From: Candidatus Margulisiibacteriota bacterium
GTDB taxonomy: Bacteria; Margulisbacteria; WOR-1; O2-12-FULL-45-9
Direction of reading: 5' to 3'
Assembly: GCA_018814265.1 (NCBI GenBank)
Contig: JAHIZU010000197.1
Coordinates: 1 to 11,019 of the forward strand
Length of the DNA stretch: 11,019 nucleotides
A program made the position numbers and the translations under genes. The notes under the pieces were generated by a model that had not been told where the DNA came from, searched no databases, and was given only the letters and a program-made list of their open reading frames with translations. Every line of letters starts with the position of its first letter. Position 1 is the stretch's first letter. Below, piece after piece: positions 1 to 6,324 of this stretch.

Positions 1-1
1 A

Positions 2-271
2 CGGGGCAAACACGAGTTCGCTTTAATATTTTTGCGCAGCGAAGCTGATTCAGAGCGGGTGAAAAAGAGAATTGAGATCACCAAGTCATTGATCGGCGGG
101 CAAATGGGCGGCGCCAGTGAAATAGTCGCGCAAGGCAAGTCAGCCCTGGCACGGATCCTATCGCTGATCTATTTTGGCGATCTGCTCAGCGTTTACCTGG
201 CGATATTGAAAGGCATTGACCCCACACCAGTGGAAGTTATTGGCCGACTGAAAAAGGAACTGAACCGGTGA
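2..271 (+). CDS. Bifunctional phosphoglucose/phosphomannose isomerase, C-terminal part (5' end outside window)
   Basis: This is the last 89 codons of an aldose/ketose sugar-phosphate isomerase. The frame is open to the left edge and its residues upstream of the first possible start (HEFALIFLRSE) already look like protein, so the gene is cut by the window rather than starting at the TTG at 32. The C-terminal module of SIS-domain PGI/PMI enzymes is visible: KKRIEITKSLI, then LIYFGDLLSVYLAILKGIDP and TPVEVIGRLKKEL, the usual end of this family. The enzyme interconverts glucose-6-P or mannose-6-P with fructose-6-P in the cytoplasm. It overlaps the next gene by four bases (GTGA), so the two are probably translated together. 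With the nucleotidyltransferase downstream it would feed mannose-6-P toward an activated sugar. The family call is fairly sure; substrate preference cannot be read from this fragment. Confidence 0.85.
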   Translation, partial: RGKHEFALIFLRSEADSERVKKRIEITKSLIGGQMGGASEIVAQGKSALARILSLIYFGDLLSVYLAILKGIDPTPVEVIGRLKKELNR

Positions 272-1332
272 AGGCGGTCATCATTGCTGGCGGTCTAGGC
301 ACCCGGCTCCGGCCGCTGACTTATAATACCCCTAAACCAATTGTGCCGGTTGTTAACCGGCCTTTTGTGGTGCATCAGATCGAGCATCTGGTCAAGCATG
401 GCGTTGATGAAGTCATCCTTAACCTCCACTATCTTTCTCATGAAATCAAAAAGATCCTGGATGATGGCAAACAATGGGGGATAAAGATCCATTATTCTAT
501 TGAGGAGCACCCTTTGGGCACGGCGGGTGCGGTCAAGAACGCGGAGCAGTTCTTTGACGAGGGTCCAATGGTTGTTTTTAACGGGGACGTCCTGACCGAC
601 ATTAATATCTCTAAAGTTGTTAGTTTTCATCGGGAAAAGGGCGCCACAGTTACTTTAACTTTGACAGAGGTGGAGGATCCAACACCTTTTGGCCTGGTCC
701 TGACTGATAAAAACGGTCGAGTGACTCAATTTCTGGAGAAGCCAAGTTGGAGCATGGTTACGGCCAAAACGATCAACGCCGGGATATATGTTGTTGACCC
801 AAAGATATTCAAGCTCGCGCCAGTTGGCAAGCCATATTCTTTTGAAAGAGAACTTTATCCGACCTTGTTGGAACAAGGTGCGCCAATTTTTGGATATCCC
901 TCGCAGGCTTATTGGATCGATATTGGTAATCCGCAAAAGTACATTGAGGCTCACCAGGCTATTTTGCGCGGCGAGGTAGCGGTCAAAATTATCGGCACAA
1001 GAATTAACGGCAAATTTTGGTTGGGCAAGGACACGCACCCTGATGCCAGCGTGCGCTTTGCTGGCGCCTCAGTGGTCGGCGAGAAGGTCAAGCTGGGTAA
1101 CGGAACTGAAATAGGAGATTACGTTGTTCTGGGAAACAATGTTTCTGTTGGCGCCCACTGCCGGCTGGAGCGGGCGATTGTTTGGCAAGACACAAAAATC
1201 GGCGATCACGTACACTTATCTGATTGTATTTTAGGCAACAAGTGCCTGATCGAAGATAATGTGGTGATCGAGCGCGGCGTGGTTTTGGCCGATGGCTCAG
1301 TCGTAAAAAAAGGCACTCGCTTAACCTCTTAG
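268..1332 (+). CDS. Sugar-1-phosphate nucleotidyltransferase (mannose-1-phosphate guanylyltransferase-like)
   Basis: This protein of 354 residues has an N-terminal nucleotidyltransferase fold and a C-terminal left-handed beta-helix. It would transfer a nucleotide from an NTP to a sugar 1-phosphate and release pyrophosphate. Seen: the nucleotide-binding signature GGLGTRLRPLT (8-18) followed by PKPIVPV (22-28), the LGTAGAV loop (83-89), NGD with the metal-binding Asp107, FLEKP (155-159), and YWIDIGN with Asp218. From about residue 255, hexapeptide-like repeats (VVGEKVKLG, IGDYVVLG, IGDHVHLS) form the helix. The GTG start overlaps the upstream isomerase stop as GTGA. The spacing of motifs and the isomerase neighbour favour GDP-mannose synthesis, but glucose-1-P uridylyl- or thymidylyltransferase activity cannot be excluded. 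No phosphomannomutase lies in the window. Confidence 0.85.
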   Translation: MKAVIIAGGLGTRLRPLTYNTPKPIVPVVNRPFVVHQIEHLVKHGVDEVILNLHYLSHEIKKILDDGKQWGIKIHYSIEEHPLGTAGAVKNAEQFFDEGPMVVFNGDVLTDINISKVVSFHREKGATVTLTLTEVEDPTPFGLVLTDKNGRVTQFLEKPSWSMVTAKTINAGIYVVDPKIFKLAPVGKPYSFERELYPTLLEQGAPIFGYPSQAYWIDIGNPQKYIEAHQAILRGEVAVKIIGTRINGKFWLGKDTHPDASVRFAGASVVGEKVKLGNGTEIGDYVVLGNNVSVGAHCRLERAIVWQDTKIGDHVHLSDCILGNKCLIEDNVVIERGVVLADGSVVKKGTRLTS

Positions 1333-1361
1333 TTGTTTAACCAAAAACAATGTGATATATT
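1333..1361 (+). promoter_or_regulatory. Predicted hisD promoter, apparently leaderless
   Basis: A TTGTTT -35 box (1333-1338) is followed, after 17 bases, by the extended -10 TGATATATT (hexamer 1356-1361). Only six bases separate the hexamer from the ATG at 1368, so the predicted first transcribed base is the A of the start codon. There is no Shine-Dalgarno sequence before hisD, which fits leaderless translation. The -35 box starts immediately after the stop codon of the upstream gene. Confidence 0.6.
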
Positions 1362-1367
1362 TGCTTT

Positions 1368-2636
1368 ATGCTTAAGGTTGTTGGAAAGGATAATATCCAA
1401 GAAGAAATAGCCGCTATACAGGAGCAACAATCTTTTAAGCTTGAGTCCCCGCAGGAGGAAGTGGTCAAACAGATTATTCTGGCTGTGTCTCGATCGGGAG
1501 ACCAGGCGCTGGTTGAGTACACTAGAAAGTTCGACGCCAAGGATTTCTCAGTTGAGATGCTCCAGGTTTCAGCCAAGGAAATTGAACAGGCTTATCAGCA
1601 AGTTGATAATGCCTTTAAGGCGACCCTGGCCAAAGCAATTGGCAATATTACCGCCTATCACCAAAAGCAGCGGCCTGATGAGTGGTTTGAAACCTTGCCG
1701 CTGGATGTAGTTTTAGGCCAAAGAGTTATTCCCCTGCAGCGAATTGGTATTTACGTGCCTGGCGGCCGCGCTACCTATCCTTCGTCAGTTTTAATGGGAG
1801 CGATCCCAGCTAAAGTTGCCGGAGTTAAAGAGATCATCATGGTTTCCCCTCCGCCGATCAAACCCCCGGTACTGGTGGCGGCAGCTGAGGTTGGCATTTC
1901 AAAAATTTATCAGGTGGGGGGAGCCCAGGCAATAGCTGCTTTGGCCTTAGGCACGGAAACCATTCCCCAGGTGGATAAGATAGTGGGCCCAGGCAATATT
2001 TATGTTACCTTGGCAAAAAAGCAGGTTTTTGGCCTGGTGGACATTGATAGCCTGGCCGGGCCGTCAAATATTTTAATCGTCGCGGATAAGGATGCAGAGC
2101 CAGAGTTCTTGGCCGCTGACCTGCTTTCTCAGGTTGAGCATGACCCCGATTCCTTCGCGATCCTGGCGACAGATTCGCCGGAAATTATTGCCGGGACCGT
2201 CAAAGAGATCGATAAACAAATAAAGAAGCTGTCGCGCCGGGAAATTATTGATCAGGCCAGCATAATTATTTTTCAGGTTGAGAACATCATGGAGGCAATT
2301 GAGTTGACCAATCAAATCGCGCCGGAGCATTTAAGCTTAGAGATCGGCTCGCCACAGCGGTTTTTGGAACGGGTCAGGAATGCTGGGGCGGTTTTTCTGG
2401 GACCTTATTCGCCAGTGCCAGTTGGCGACTACCTGGCTGGACCCAACCACATTCTACCAACCGGCGGAACCGCGCGCTTTGCCTCACCATTAAGCGTCTA
2501 CGATTTTGTTAAGTCGCAAAGCATTATTGGCTACACTAAACCGGCCTTAAAGAATGTCTGGAAGGATATAAAACTTCTGGCAGAGATCGAAGGGCTGGAT
2601 GCCCATGCCCGGGCTATTGACGTTCGATTCTCTTAA
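1368..2636 (+). CDS. hisD: Histidinol dehydrogenase
   Basis: HisD oxidises L-histidinol to L-histidine in two NAD-dependent steps, the end of histidine biosynthesis. At 422 residues it has normal family length and all key residues: zinc ligands Gln255 and His258 in SQVEHDPDS, Asp354 in GDYLAGPNH and His413 in GLDAHARAI, and the catalytic Glu320-His321 pair in APEHLSL. The YVPGGRATYPSS loop (129-140) and VGPGNIYV (206-213) are also typical. No Shine-Dalgarno sequence precedes the ATG; a promoter just upstream suggests a leaderless mRNA. No other classic his gene is adjacent, so hisD seems to be its own transcription unit here. Its 3' end overlaps the convergent PHP gene by 23 bases. The assignment is secure. 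Confidence 0.97.
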   Translation: MLKVVGKDNIQEEIAAIQEQQSFKLESPQEEVVKQIILAVSRSGDQALVEYTRKFDAKDFSVEMLQVSAKEIEQAYQQVDNAFKATLAKAIGNITAYHQKQRPDEWFETLPLDVVLGQRVIPLQRIGIYVPGGRATYPSSVLMGAIPAKVAGVKEIIMVSPPPIKPPVLVAAAEVGISKIYQVGGAQAIAALALGTETIPQVDKIVGPGNIYVTLAKKQVFGLVDIDSLAGPSNILIVADKDAEPEFLAADLLSQVEHDPDSFAILATDSPEIIAGTVKEIDKQIKKLSRREIIDQASIIIFQVENIMEAIELTNQIAPEHLSLEIGSPQRFLERVRNAGAVFLGPYSPVPVGDYLAGPNHILPTGGTARFASPLSVYDFVKSQSIIGYTKPALKNVWKDIKLLAEIEGLDAHARAIDVRFS

Positions 2637-3294
2637 GCAATTCCTGCGGATTATCCCTGATAACCTTTATCGCCTCTGCTCTTTTTAACCCGGTTTCCTG
2701 CGCGATGAGCAGGGCTTTTTTCTGAGTGATCAGATCTTTTTCAGAGTGAGCGTCGGTATTTAATAAAAGCTTGGCCCTGAACTGTTTGGCCATTTTGGCC
2801 ACATGGCGGTTGCCCTGGCGGTGGCCCTTGCGAGCGGAAATCTCAAGATAGATATCGTTTACTTTGGCCAGGATGGCTTCTTCTTCAGTGATCTGACCCG
2901 GGTGAGCCAGGATATCTACCAAGCCTTTTAACTGCAGGGCCGCCCGGTTGGTGCCCTTTGGCACTGGCTCAACAGGGGATTCGCCGTGAACCACCACGAT
3001 CTTGGCTCCAAGTTTTCTGGCTTTGGTTGCGTACCCCTTGATGAGTTTTGGGTCAAGGTAGCTTAGCTCAACACCGGGAATAACTTTAAGCGGCAGGCTG
3101 GGCCCTTGCTTTTTGACAAAGTTAATTAAGTGGCGGATCACCTCTTCAAGATTTGAGGCATCAACATGGTCGGTTATGGCAATAGCCGCATGATCGCGGG
3201 CAGCTGCTTCGTAGGCCAGGGCTGCGGGTAAAAGTAAACCATCGCTGAAGATTGTGTGAGTGTGAAAATCTAGACGAGAACCGAGGTCTTTCAT
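2614..3294 (-). CDS. PHP-domain metal-dependent phosphoesterase (histidinol-phosphatase-like)
   Basis: A 226-residue protein made almost entirely of a PHP domain, the fold of HisK-type histidinol phosphatases and other metal-dependent phosphoesterases. The full ligand set is visible: HTHT (His11, His13), Asp18, ITDH (His43), PGVELSY (Glu76), VVVHGE (His103), ILAHPG (His131) and LNTDAHS (Asp181, His183). It is therefore probably active with a multi-metal centre. It resembles the short family often labelled histidinol-phosphate-phosphatase domain protein, but true HisK enzymes are usually longer, so the substrate is open. The ATG overlaps the stop of a 37-codon ORF as ATGA and has no clear Shine-Dalgarno sequence, so it is probably coupled to the miaA group. 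It converges on hisD, sharing 23 bases at the 3' ends; the two cannot be one operon despite a possible pathway link. Confidence 0.85.
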   Translation of the reverse strand: MKDLGSRLDFHTHTIFSDGLLLPAALAYEAAARDHAAIAITDHVDASNLEEVIRHLINFVKKQGPSLPLKVIPGVELSYLDPKLIKGYATKARKLGAKIVVVHGESPVEPVPKGTNRAALQLKGLVDILAHPGQITEEEAILAKVNDIYLEISARKGHRQGNRHVAKMAKQFRAKLLLNTDAHSEKDLITQKKALLIAQETGLKRAEAIKVIRDNPQELLKRIERQ

Positions 3295-3404
3295 CCGGCT
3301 GTTGCGGCTTGTTTAACCGCTCGTTTTAGAAGGCCTTTTTTGCGGCGGGCTTCTTTTTTTCTTTTTCTGCGGCGTTTAATCTCTTGTTCGCGAGTTCTGA
3401 TCAT
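3291..3404 (-). CDS. Small, highly basic ORF of 37 residues, unknown function
   Basis: A 38-codon frame begins MIRTREQEIKRRRKRKKEAR and ends KQAATAG. It fills the whole gap between miaA and the PHP gene. Its ATG overlaps the miaA stop by ATGA, and its TGA overlaps the PHP start by ATGA, so both joints are classic coupling overlaps. Seventeen of 37 residues are Arg or Lys against three Glu (net about +14), clustered in an apparent helix at 10-28. Such composition suggests binding to RNA or the ribosome, as in tiny ribosomal proteins, but I recognise no family. The coding strand holds an A-rich tract (around 3354-3366) that could allow slippage. The two exact overlaps are the main reason to believe in it; the basic residues could partly reflect an A/G-rich spacer. 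Confidence 0.5.
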   Translation of the reverse strand: MIRTREQEIKRRRKRKKEARRKKGLLKRAVKQAATAG

Positions 3405-4309
3405 ATGCCATTAATATAGTCTAAAATAGCCTGCGTGTCAACAGGTAGCTCCAGCCATTTCACGTCCTTAAAGCGTTTGAACCAGGTCATTTGCCTCCGG
3501 GCAAAATTACGGGTCCTTTTTTTGAGCTCTTTGACCATTTCCTCTTTGGTCCATGTGCCATCCAGCTGGCTGATGGCTTCTTTGTAGCCCAAGGCTTGGA
3601 AGGCGGGCAGATTTTTTGAGTAACCTTTAGCCAGCAAGCCTTTAACCTCATTGATCAGCCCGTGCTCGATCATCTGGTCGACTCTTTGCTCAATGCGCTG
3701 GTAGAGTTTTTCTCGCGGGGCGTTTATGCCGAGCAGTTTGGGCTCGGAACCGGCGAATAAACTTCGCGGTTCCTCGCGTTTCTTTTGTAATTGAGAAATG
3801 GGGCTGCCGGTTAATTCATAGACTTCCAAGGCGCGGACGATTCTTTTTTTGTCATTAGGATGGAGCTTGGCCGCGGCTTCAGGATCGATAGTAGAAAGCT
3901 GAGCATAGAGCGTAGCAGCAGGAAGCTTTTCAAACTTTTGGCGCAGCTCTTTGTCAGCCGCAACGATAGGGAAGGAAAAGCCTTCAAGCAGCGTCCACAA
4001 ATAGAGGCCAGTCCCGCCAACAATGATTGGTGTGCCAGCTCTGTTTTCTATCTCGTTGGTTAGTTGGGTGGTTTGCTCAACAAAGTCAGAAACAGTCCAG
4101 GCCTCGTCCGGGTTTCTTATGTCAATCAGATGGTGCGGAATTCCTTGGCGTTCCTCGAGCGTTGGTTTGCCTGTGCCAATATCCATGCCACGGTAGACCT
4201 GCATGGAGTCGGCGGAGATTATCTCAGCCTTTAAGTTTTTTGCCAGCTCAATGGCCAGGGAGGTTTTACCGATCGCTGTGGGGCCAAGGATTACAAGAGT
4301 GTTACTCAC
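3401..4309 (-). CDS. miaA: tRNA dimethylallyltransferase
   Basis: MiaA transfers a dimethylallyl group to N6 of A37 in tRNAs that read codons starting with U, using dimethylallyl diphosphate. The 302-residue protein has the P-loop GPTAIGKT (9-16), the conserved stretch SADSMQVYRGMDIGTGKP (32-49), GGTGLY (98-103) and the C-terminal tRNA-binding segment TRNFARRQMTWFKR. Length is normal. I chose the GTG at 4309 because it places the P-loop at the usual distance from the N-terminus. It overlaps the end of mgtC by eight bases (GTGAGTAA), so it is probably translationally coupled to it. At its own end TGA overlaps the start of the small basic ORF. The assignment is secure. Confidence 0.96.
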   Translation of the reverse strand: MSNTLVILGPTAIGKTSLAIELAKNLKAEIISADSMQVYRGMDIGTGKPTLEERQGIPHHLIDIRNPDEAWTVSDFVEQTTQLTNEIENRAGTPIIVGGTGLYLWTLLEGFSFPIVAADKELRQKFEKLPAATLYAQLSTIDPEAAAKLHPNDKKRIVRALEVYELTGSPISQLQKKREEPRSLFAGSEPKLLGINAPREKLYQRIEQRVDQMIEHGLINEVKGLLAKGYSKNLPAFQALGYKEAISQLDGTWTKEEMVKELKKRTRNFARRQMTWFKRFKDVKWLELPVDTQAILDYINGI

Positions 4310-4736
4310 CTGAGTCTTTTGTTTTAATGATCTTTTTCTCGGCCTTTTGCAGCAGATCCAGGGTTAGCCAGGCAATGATGGTAGCCGTGATCGCCCCGAC
4401 GTAGAACCCAGAACCTGACGCAATGCCGATCGCTGCCACAACCCAGATGGACGAGGCAGTGGTTATGCCGCGGACCGCGCCGCGCGCTTGAACGATCGCG
4501 CCCGCGCCGATAAAGCCAATGCCAGTGACGATGCCTGCTGCGATCCTGCCTGGATCAGCCATGCCTGAGACCAGGACCATCTCAGCAGAAACCTGCATGA
4601 ACAGGGCAGAGCCTACGGCAACCAGGATATGGGTGCGCAGCCCAGCGCTTTTACCTTGTTTCTCTCTTAACCAGCCAATGATCCCACCCAGGATAAAAGC
4701 GACAAAAAGATTAATTACTATTGTTAGATCAGACAT
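4302..4736 (-). CDS. MgtC/SapB family inner-membrane protein
   Basis: A 144-residue integral membrane protein with about four or five hydrophobic segments (roughly residues 5-22, 34-55, 65-83, 90-105 and 110-128). Family motifs are present: GWLREKQGKSAGLRTH near 21-36 and the signature TGIGFIGAGAIV (71-82), followed by VRGITTASSIWVVAAIG. MgtC-family proteins are linked to magnesium limitation and to modulation of membrane ATPase activity in some pathogens; many environmental bacteria carry short versions like this, with no C-terminal soluble domain, whose role is unknown. The ATG has a strong Shine-Dalgarno sequence. It lies downstream of leuD and overlaps miaA by eight bases. Family sure, function not. 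Confidence 0.92.
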   Translation of the reverse strand: MSDLTIVINLFVAFILGGIIGWLREKQGKSAGLRTHILVAVGSALFMQVSAEMVLVSGMADPGRIAAGIVTGIGFIGAGAIVQARGAVRGITTASSIWVVAAIGIASGSGFYVGAITATIIAWLTLDLLQKAEKKIIKTKDSGE

Positions 4737-4740
4737 AGGA

Positions 4741-4748
4741 CCCTCCTT
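4741..4748 (-). promoter_or_regulatory. Strong ribosome binding site of the mgtC gene
   Basis: AAGGAGGG on the minus strand, ending four bases before the ATG at 4736. It is one of only a few strong Shine-Dalgarno sequences in the window and contrasts with the leader-poor starts of leuD, plsC, aroE and hisD. It supports independent initiation at mgtC inside the leuD transcript. Confidence 0.75.
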
Positions 4749-4757
4749 GCTAAGACG

Positions 4758-5261
4758 CTATATTTTAAATCCGCCATGTTTTTTAAAATGTTCGACCAGG
4801 CCGCCGTCTGCCAGCAAAGTTTGCATGGTTTTTGGCAGAGGGGCAATCTTGATCTCTTTGTTTTTTGTTTTATTCTTGATCAGGCCGGCTGCCAGGTCAA
4901 CTTCCAGCTCATCGCCTTCGGCAATCGAGCCCGTGTCCGCCTCAATCGCTGGCAGACCCAAGTTGTAGCAGTTGCGGTAAAAGATCCGGGCAAAGGATTT
5001 GGCAATCACCGCGGAAATATTAGCATACTTGATGGCCATTGGTGCTTGTTCGCGGGAAGAGCCGCAACCAAAATTTCTGCCAGCCACGATAAAATCGCCT
5101 TTTTGGATCCGGCTGTAGAATTTGGGATCGAGATCTTCCATCACATGCTTGGCCAGCTCATTGGGGTCCTGGATCTTAAATTTATAGCGGCCGGAGATGA
5201 TGTAATCCGTGTTAATATCGTTGTCTTGTTTAAAGCGCCGCGCTTTACCGTTGAGTTCCAT
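4758..5261 (-). CDS. leuD: 3-isopropylmalate dehydratase small subunit (LeuD/HACN type)
   Basis: The small subunit of an aconitase-family hydro-lyase, 167 residues. With a large iron-sulfur subunit (LeuC) it would isomerise 2- to 3-isopropylmalate in leucine synthesis. Seen: [12 protein letters not shown] (15-26), typical of the start of the swivelling domain, and [14 protein letters not shown] (61-74), the substrate-binding loop, then [20 protein letters not shown]. The length fits the short archaeal-type LeuD found with archaeal-type LeuC rather than the roughly 200-residue proteobacterial form. No leuC is adjacent, so homoaconitase or a related dehydratase is an alternative. An extended -10 box ends nine bases before the ATG and there is no Shine-Dalgarno sequence. 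It is followed by mgtC after 21 bases. Confidence 0.9.
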   Translation of the reverse strand: MELNGKARRFKQDNDINTDYIISGRYKFKIQDPNELAKHVMEDLDPKFYSRIQKGDFIVAGRNFGCGSSREQAPMAIKYANISAVIAKSFARIFYRNCYNLGLPAIEADTGSIAEGDELEVDLAAGLIKNKTKNKEIKIAPLPKTMQTLLADGGLVEHFKKHGGFKI

Positions 5262-5270
5262 GTTTAATTT

Positions 5271-5299
5271 AGTATAGCAAAGTTAAAGCATCCGGGCAA
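5271..5299 (-). promoter_or_regulatory. Predicted leuD promoter with extended -10
   Basis: On the minus strand TTGCCC (5299-5294) is followed, 17 bases later, by TGCTATACT whose hexamer TATACT covers 5276-5271. The hexamer ends nine bases before the ATG at 5261, so transcription should start about three bases upstream of the start codon, leaving no room for a Shine-Dalgarno sequence. The -35 part lies inside the end of plsC. Confidence 0.65.
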
Positions 5300-5987
5300 T
5301 TGTTTCTCTGACCTCTGCTATCTTATTATCGTAATCAGCTTCGGATTTAATCTCGATTGGCTTGCCAACGCTTAATTTTACTGGACAGGGGTGGAACAGC
5401 CAGGAACCCTTTTTCATAATATTAAAGCTGCCGGAGATGGCAATCGGGATAATTGGAGCCCTGGACTTTAAGGCAGCCAGGAGACTGCCGCGTTTGAACC
5501 TGCCGAGCTCGCCTGTTTTAGTTCTGGTTCCTTCGGGAAAGATCAGGACGGATTCTCCTGCTTTGATTATTTCAATAACAGCCTCAACGGTGCGGTAAGC
5601 GCTTAGCACTAATTTGCGGTCAATAGAAAAATAGCCTGCTTTCTTAAGATACCAGCCGAAGATAGGGATTTTAAAAAGCTCTTTTTTAATGGCGAACCGG
5701 AAATTTATTGGCAGGCAAGCTAGAAGGATCAAAATATCTGCTGCGCCCTGGTGATTAGACGCAAGGATCAATGCCTTATCCCTGGGGATATTCTCTAGCC
5801 CGGAAACCTGAACCTTAACTCCGGAAAAGAAGGTCAGAAACCTTGCCCAGATGTGCCCAGCAATTTGGAACGGTTTGTGGGAAGACCTGGAAAACGGCAC
5901 AAAGAAAAGGGTAATGGTTGTGCCGACCAAAAAGCTCACTACCGTTAAAAGATAGAAAAACACGGAATGGAATATTCTTTGTAGCAT
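5283..5987 (-). CDS. plsC: 1-acyl-sn-glycerol-3-phosphate acyltransferase
   Basis: A membrane-associated acyltransferase of 234 residues that would convert lysophosphatidic acid to phosphatidic acid in phospholipid synthesis. The catalytic motif NHQGAAD (His79, Asp84) and the glycerol-phosphate-binding FPEGTRT (150-156) are both present, as are FSIDR (120-124) and the late PIIPIAISG (178-186). A hydrophobic segment at about 8-31 should anchor it in the inner membrane. The frame is open upstream to 6044, but I prefer the ATG at 5987: the extended -10 TGTTATACT ends nine bases before it, exactly as at leuD and aroE, and the upstream extension would include that promoter. No Shine-Dalgarno sequence is seen. 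leuD follows 21 bases after the stop but has its own promoter. Confidence 0.93.
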   Translation of the reverse strand: MLQRIFHSVFFYLLTVVSFLVGTTITLFFVPFSRSSHKPFQIAGHIWARFLTFFSGVKVQVSGLENIPRDKALILASNHQGAADILILLACLPINFRFAIKKELFKIPIFGWYLKKAGYFSIDRKLVLSAYRTVEAVIEIIKAGESVLIFPEGTRTKTGELGRFKRGSLLAALKSRAPIIPIAISGSFNIMKKGSWLFHPCPVKLSVGKPIEIKSEADYDNKIAEVRETIARML

Positions 5988-5996
5988 ACGTTTAAT

Positions 5997-6025
5997 AGTA
6001 TAACAGAAAGCAAAAGTAGAGTGAA
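5997..6025 (-). promoter_or_regulatory. Predicted plsC promoter with extended -10
   Basis: On the minus strand TTCACT (6025-6020) lies 17 bases before TGTTATACT, whose hexamer TATACT covers 6002-5997. The hexamer ends nine bases before the ATG at 5987, giving a leader of about three bases. This layout decides the plsC start codon. Confidence 0.6.
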
Positions 6026-6066
6026 ATTTTGCGGCGAAAATCACGAAATATACCTAGAATAAAGCC

Positions 6067-6324
6067 ATGGAAATAAACAGAATTGACGAAACCAGCGAAG
6101 CAGCCGCCAGCCAGGAAATAGGCTTGAGTAAGCTTGGCGGTAAACCCTGTATCTATTATCCTGAAGTAAGTTGCCGGGCGCCAAAGCTTAGGTTTAAGAT
6201 CTGCAATGGCTGCCCCAGGTGCCAACAGTTTGCTCAGCAAAATGTGGTCAAGTCAGTTTTTAATCATATAAAGTCTTTTGCTGTTTCTTTGCTGGCCACA
6301 GGATTTAATCAGTCTTCCAAATAA
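6067..6324 (+). CDS. Small five-cysteine protein, unknown function
   Basis: An 85-residue frame divergent from plsC. Its centre holds five cysteines at 28, 36, 46, 49 and 52 in the pattern C-x7-C-x9-C-x2-C-x2-C, set among basic and aromatic residues (KPCIYYPEVSC, then KICNGCPRCQQF). This suggests a small zinc or iron-sulfur site, though a family name does not come to mind. The N-terminal 25 residues are polar and acidic, and the C-terminal 30 are amphipathic (VVKSVFNHIKSFAVSLLATG). A TAGAAT box (6055-6060) ends six bases before the ATG, the same gap as at hisD, but no good -35 is visible and there is no Shine-Dalgarno sequence. It overlaps the convergent ATPase gene by 16 bases. An opposite-strand frame here is less protein-like. 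Whether it is really expressed is uncertain. Confidence 0.55.
   Translation: MEINRIDETSEAAASQEIGLSKLGGKPCIYYPEVSCRAPKLRFKICNGCPRCQQFAQQNVVKSVFNHIKSFAVSLLATGFNQSSK

Noticed and set aside
655..1038. Minus-strand frames inside the nucleotidyltransferase gene (also 295-630)
   Set aside because: They lie opposite a fully conserved enzyme, have no ribosome binding site and no protein-like features.
4776..5267. Plus-strand open frame of 163 codons opposite leuD
   Set aside because: leuD on the minus strand has full family motifs; the opposite frame has no recognisable domain and is best explained as its antisense shadow. The same holds for the plus-strand frame at 4519-4968 opposite mgtC.
5988..6044. 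Longer N-terminus for plsC starting at 6044
   Set aside because: The extension would contain the extended -10 box TGTTATACT, and it adds residues before the usual membrane anchor. The ATG at 5987 has the same promoter spacing as leuD and aroE.
5992..6240. Minus-strand open frame of 82 codons upstream of plsC
   Set aside because: It overlaps the plsC promoter and runs opposite the five-cysteine ORF; its translation is hydrophobic and low-quality, typical of a shadow.
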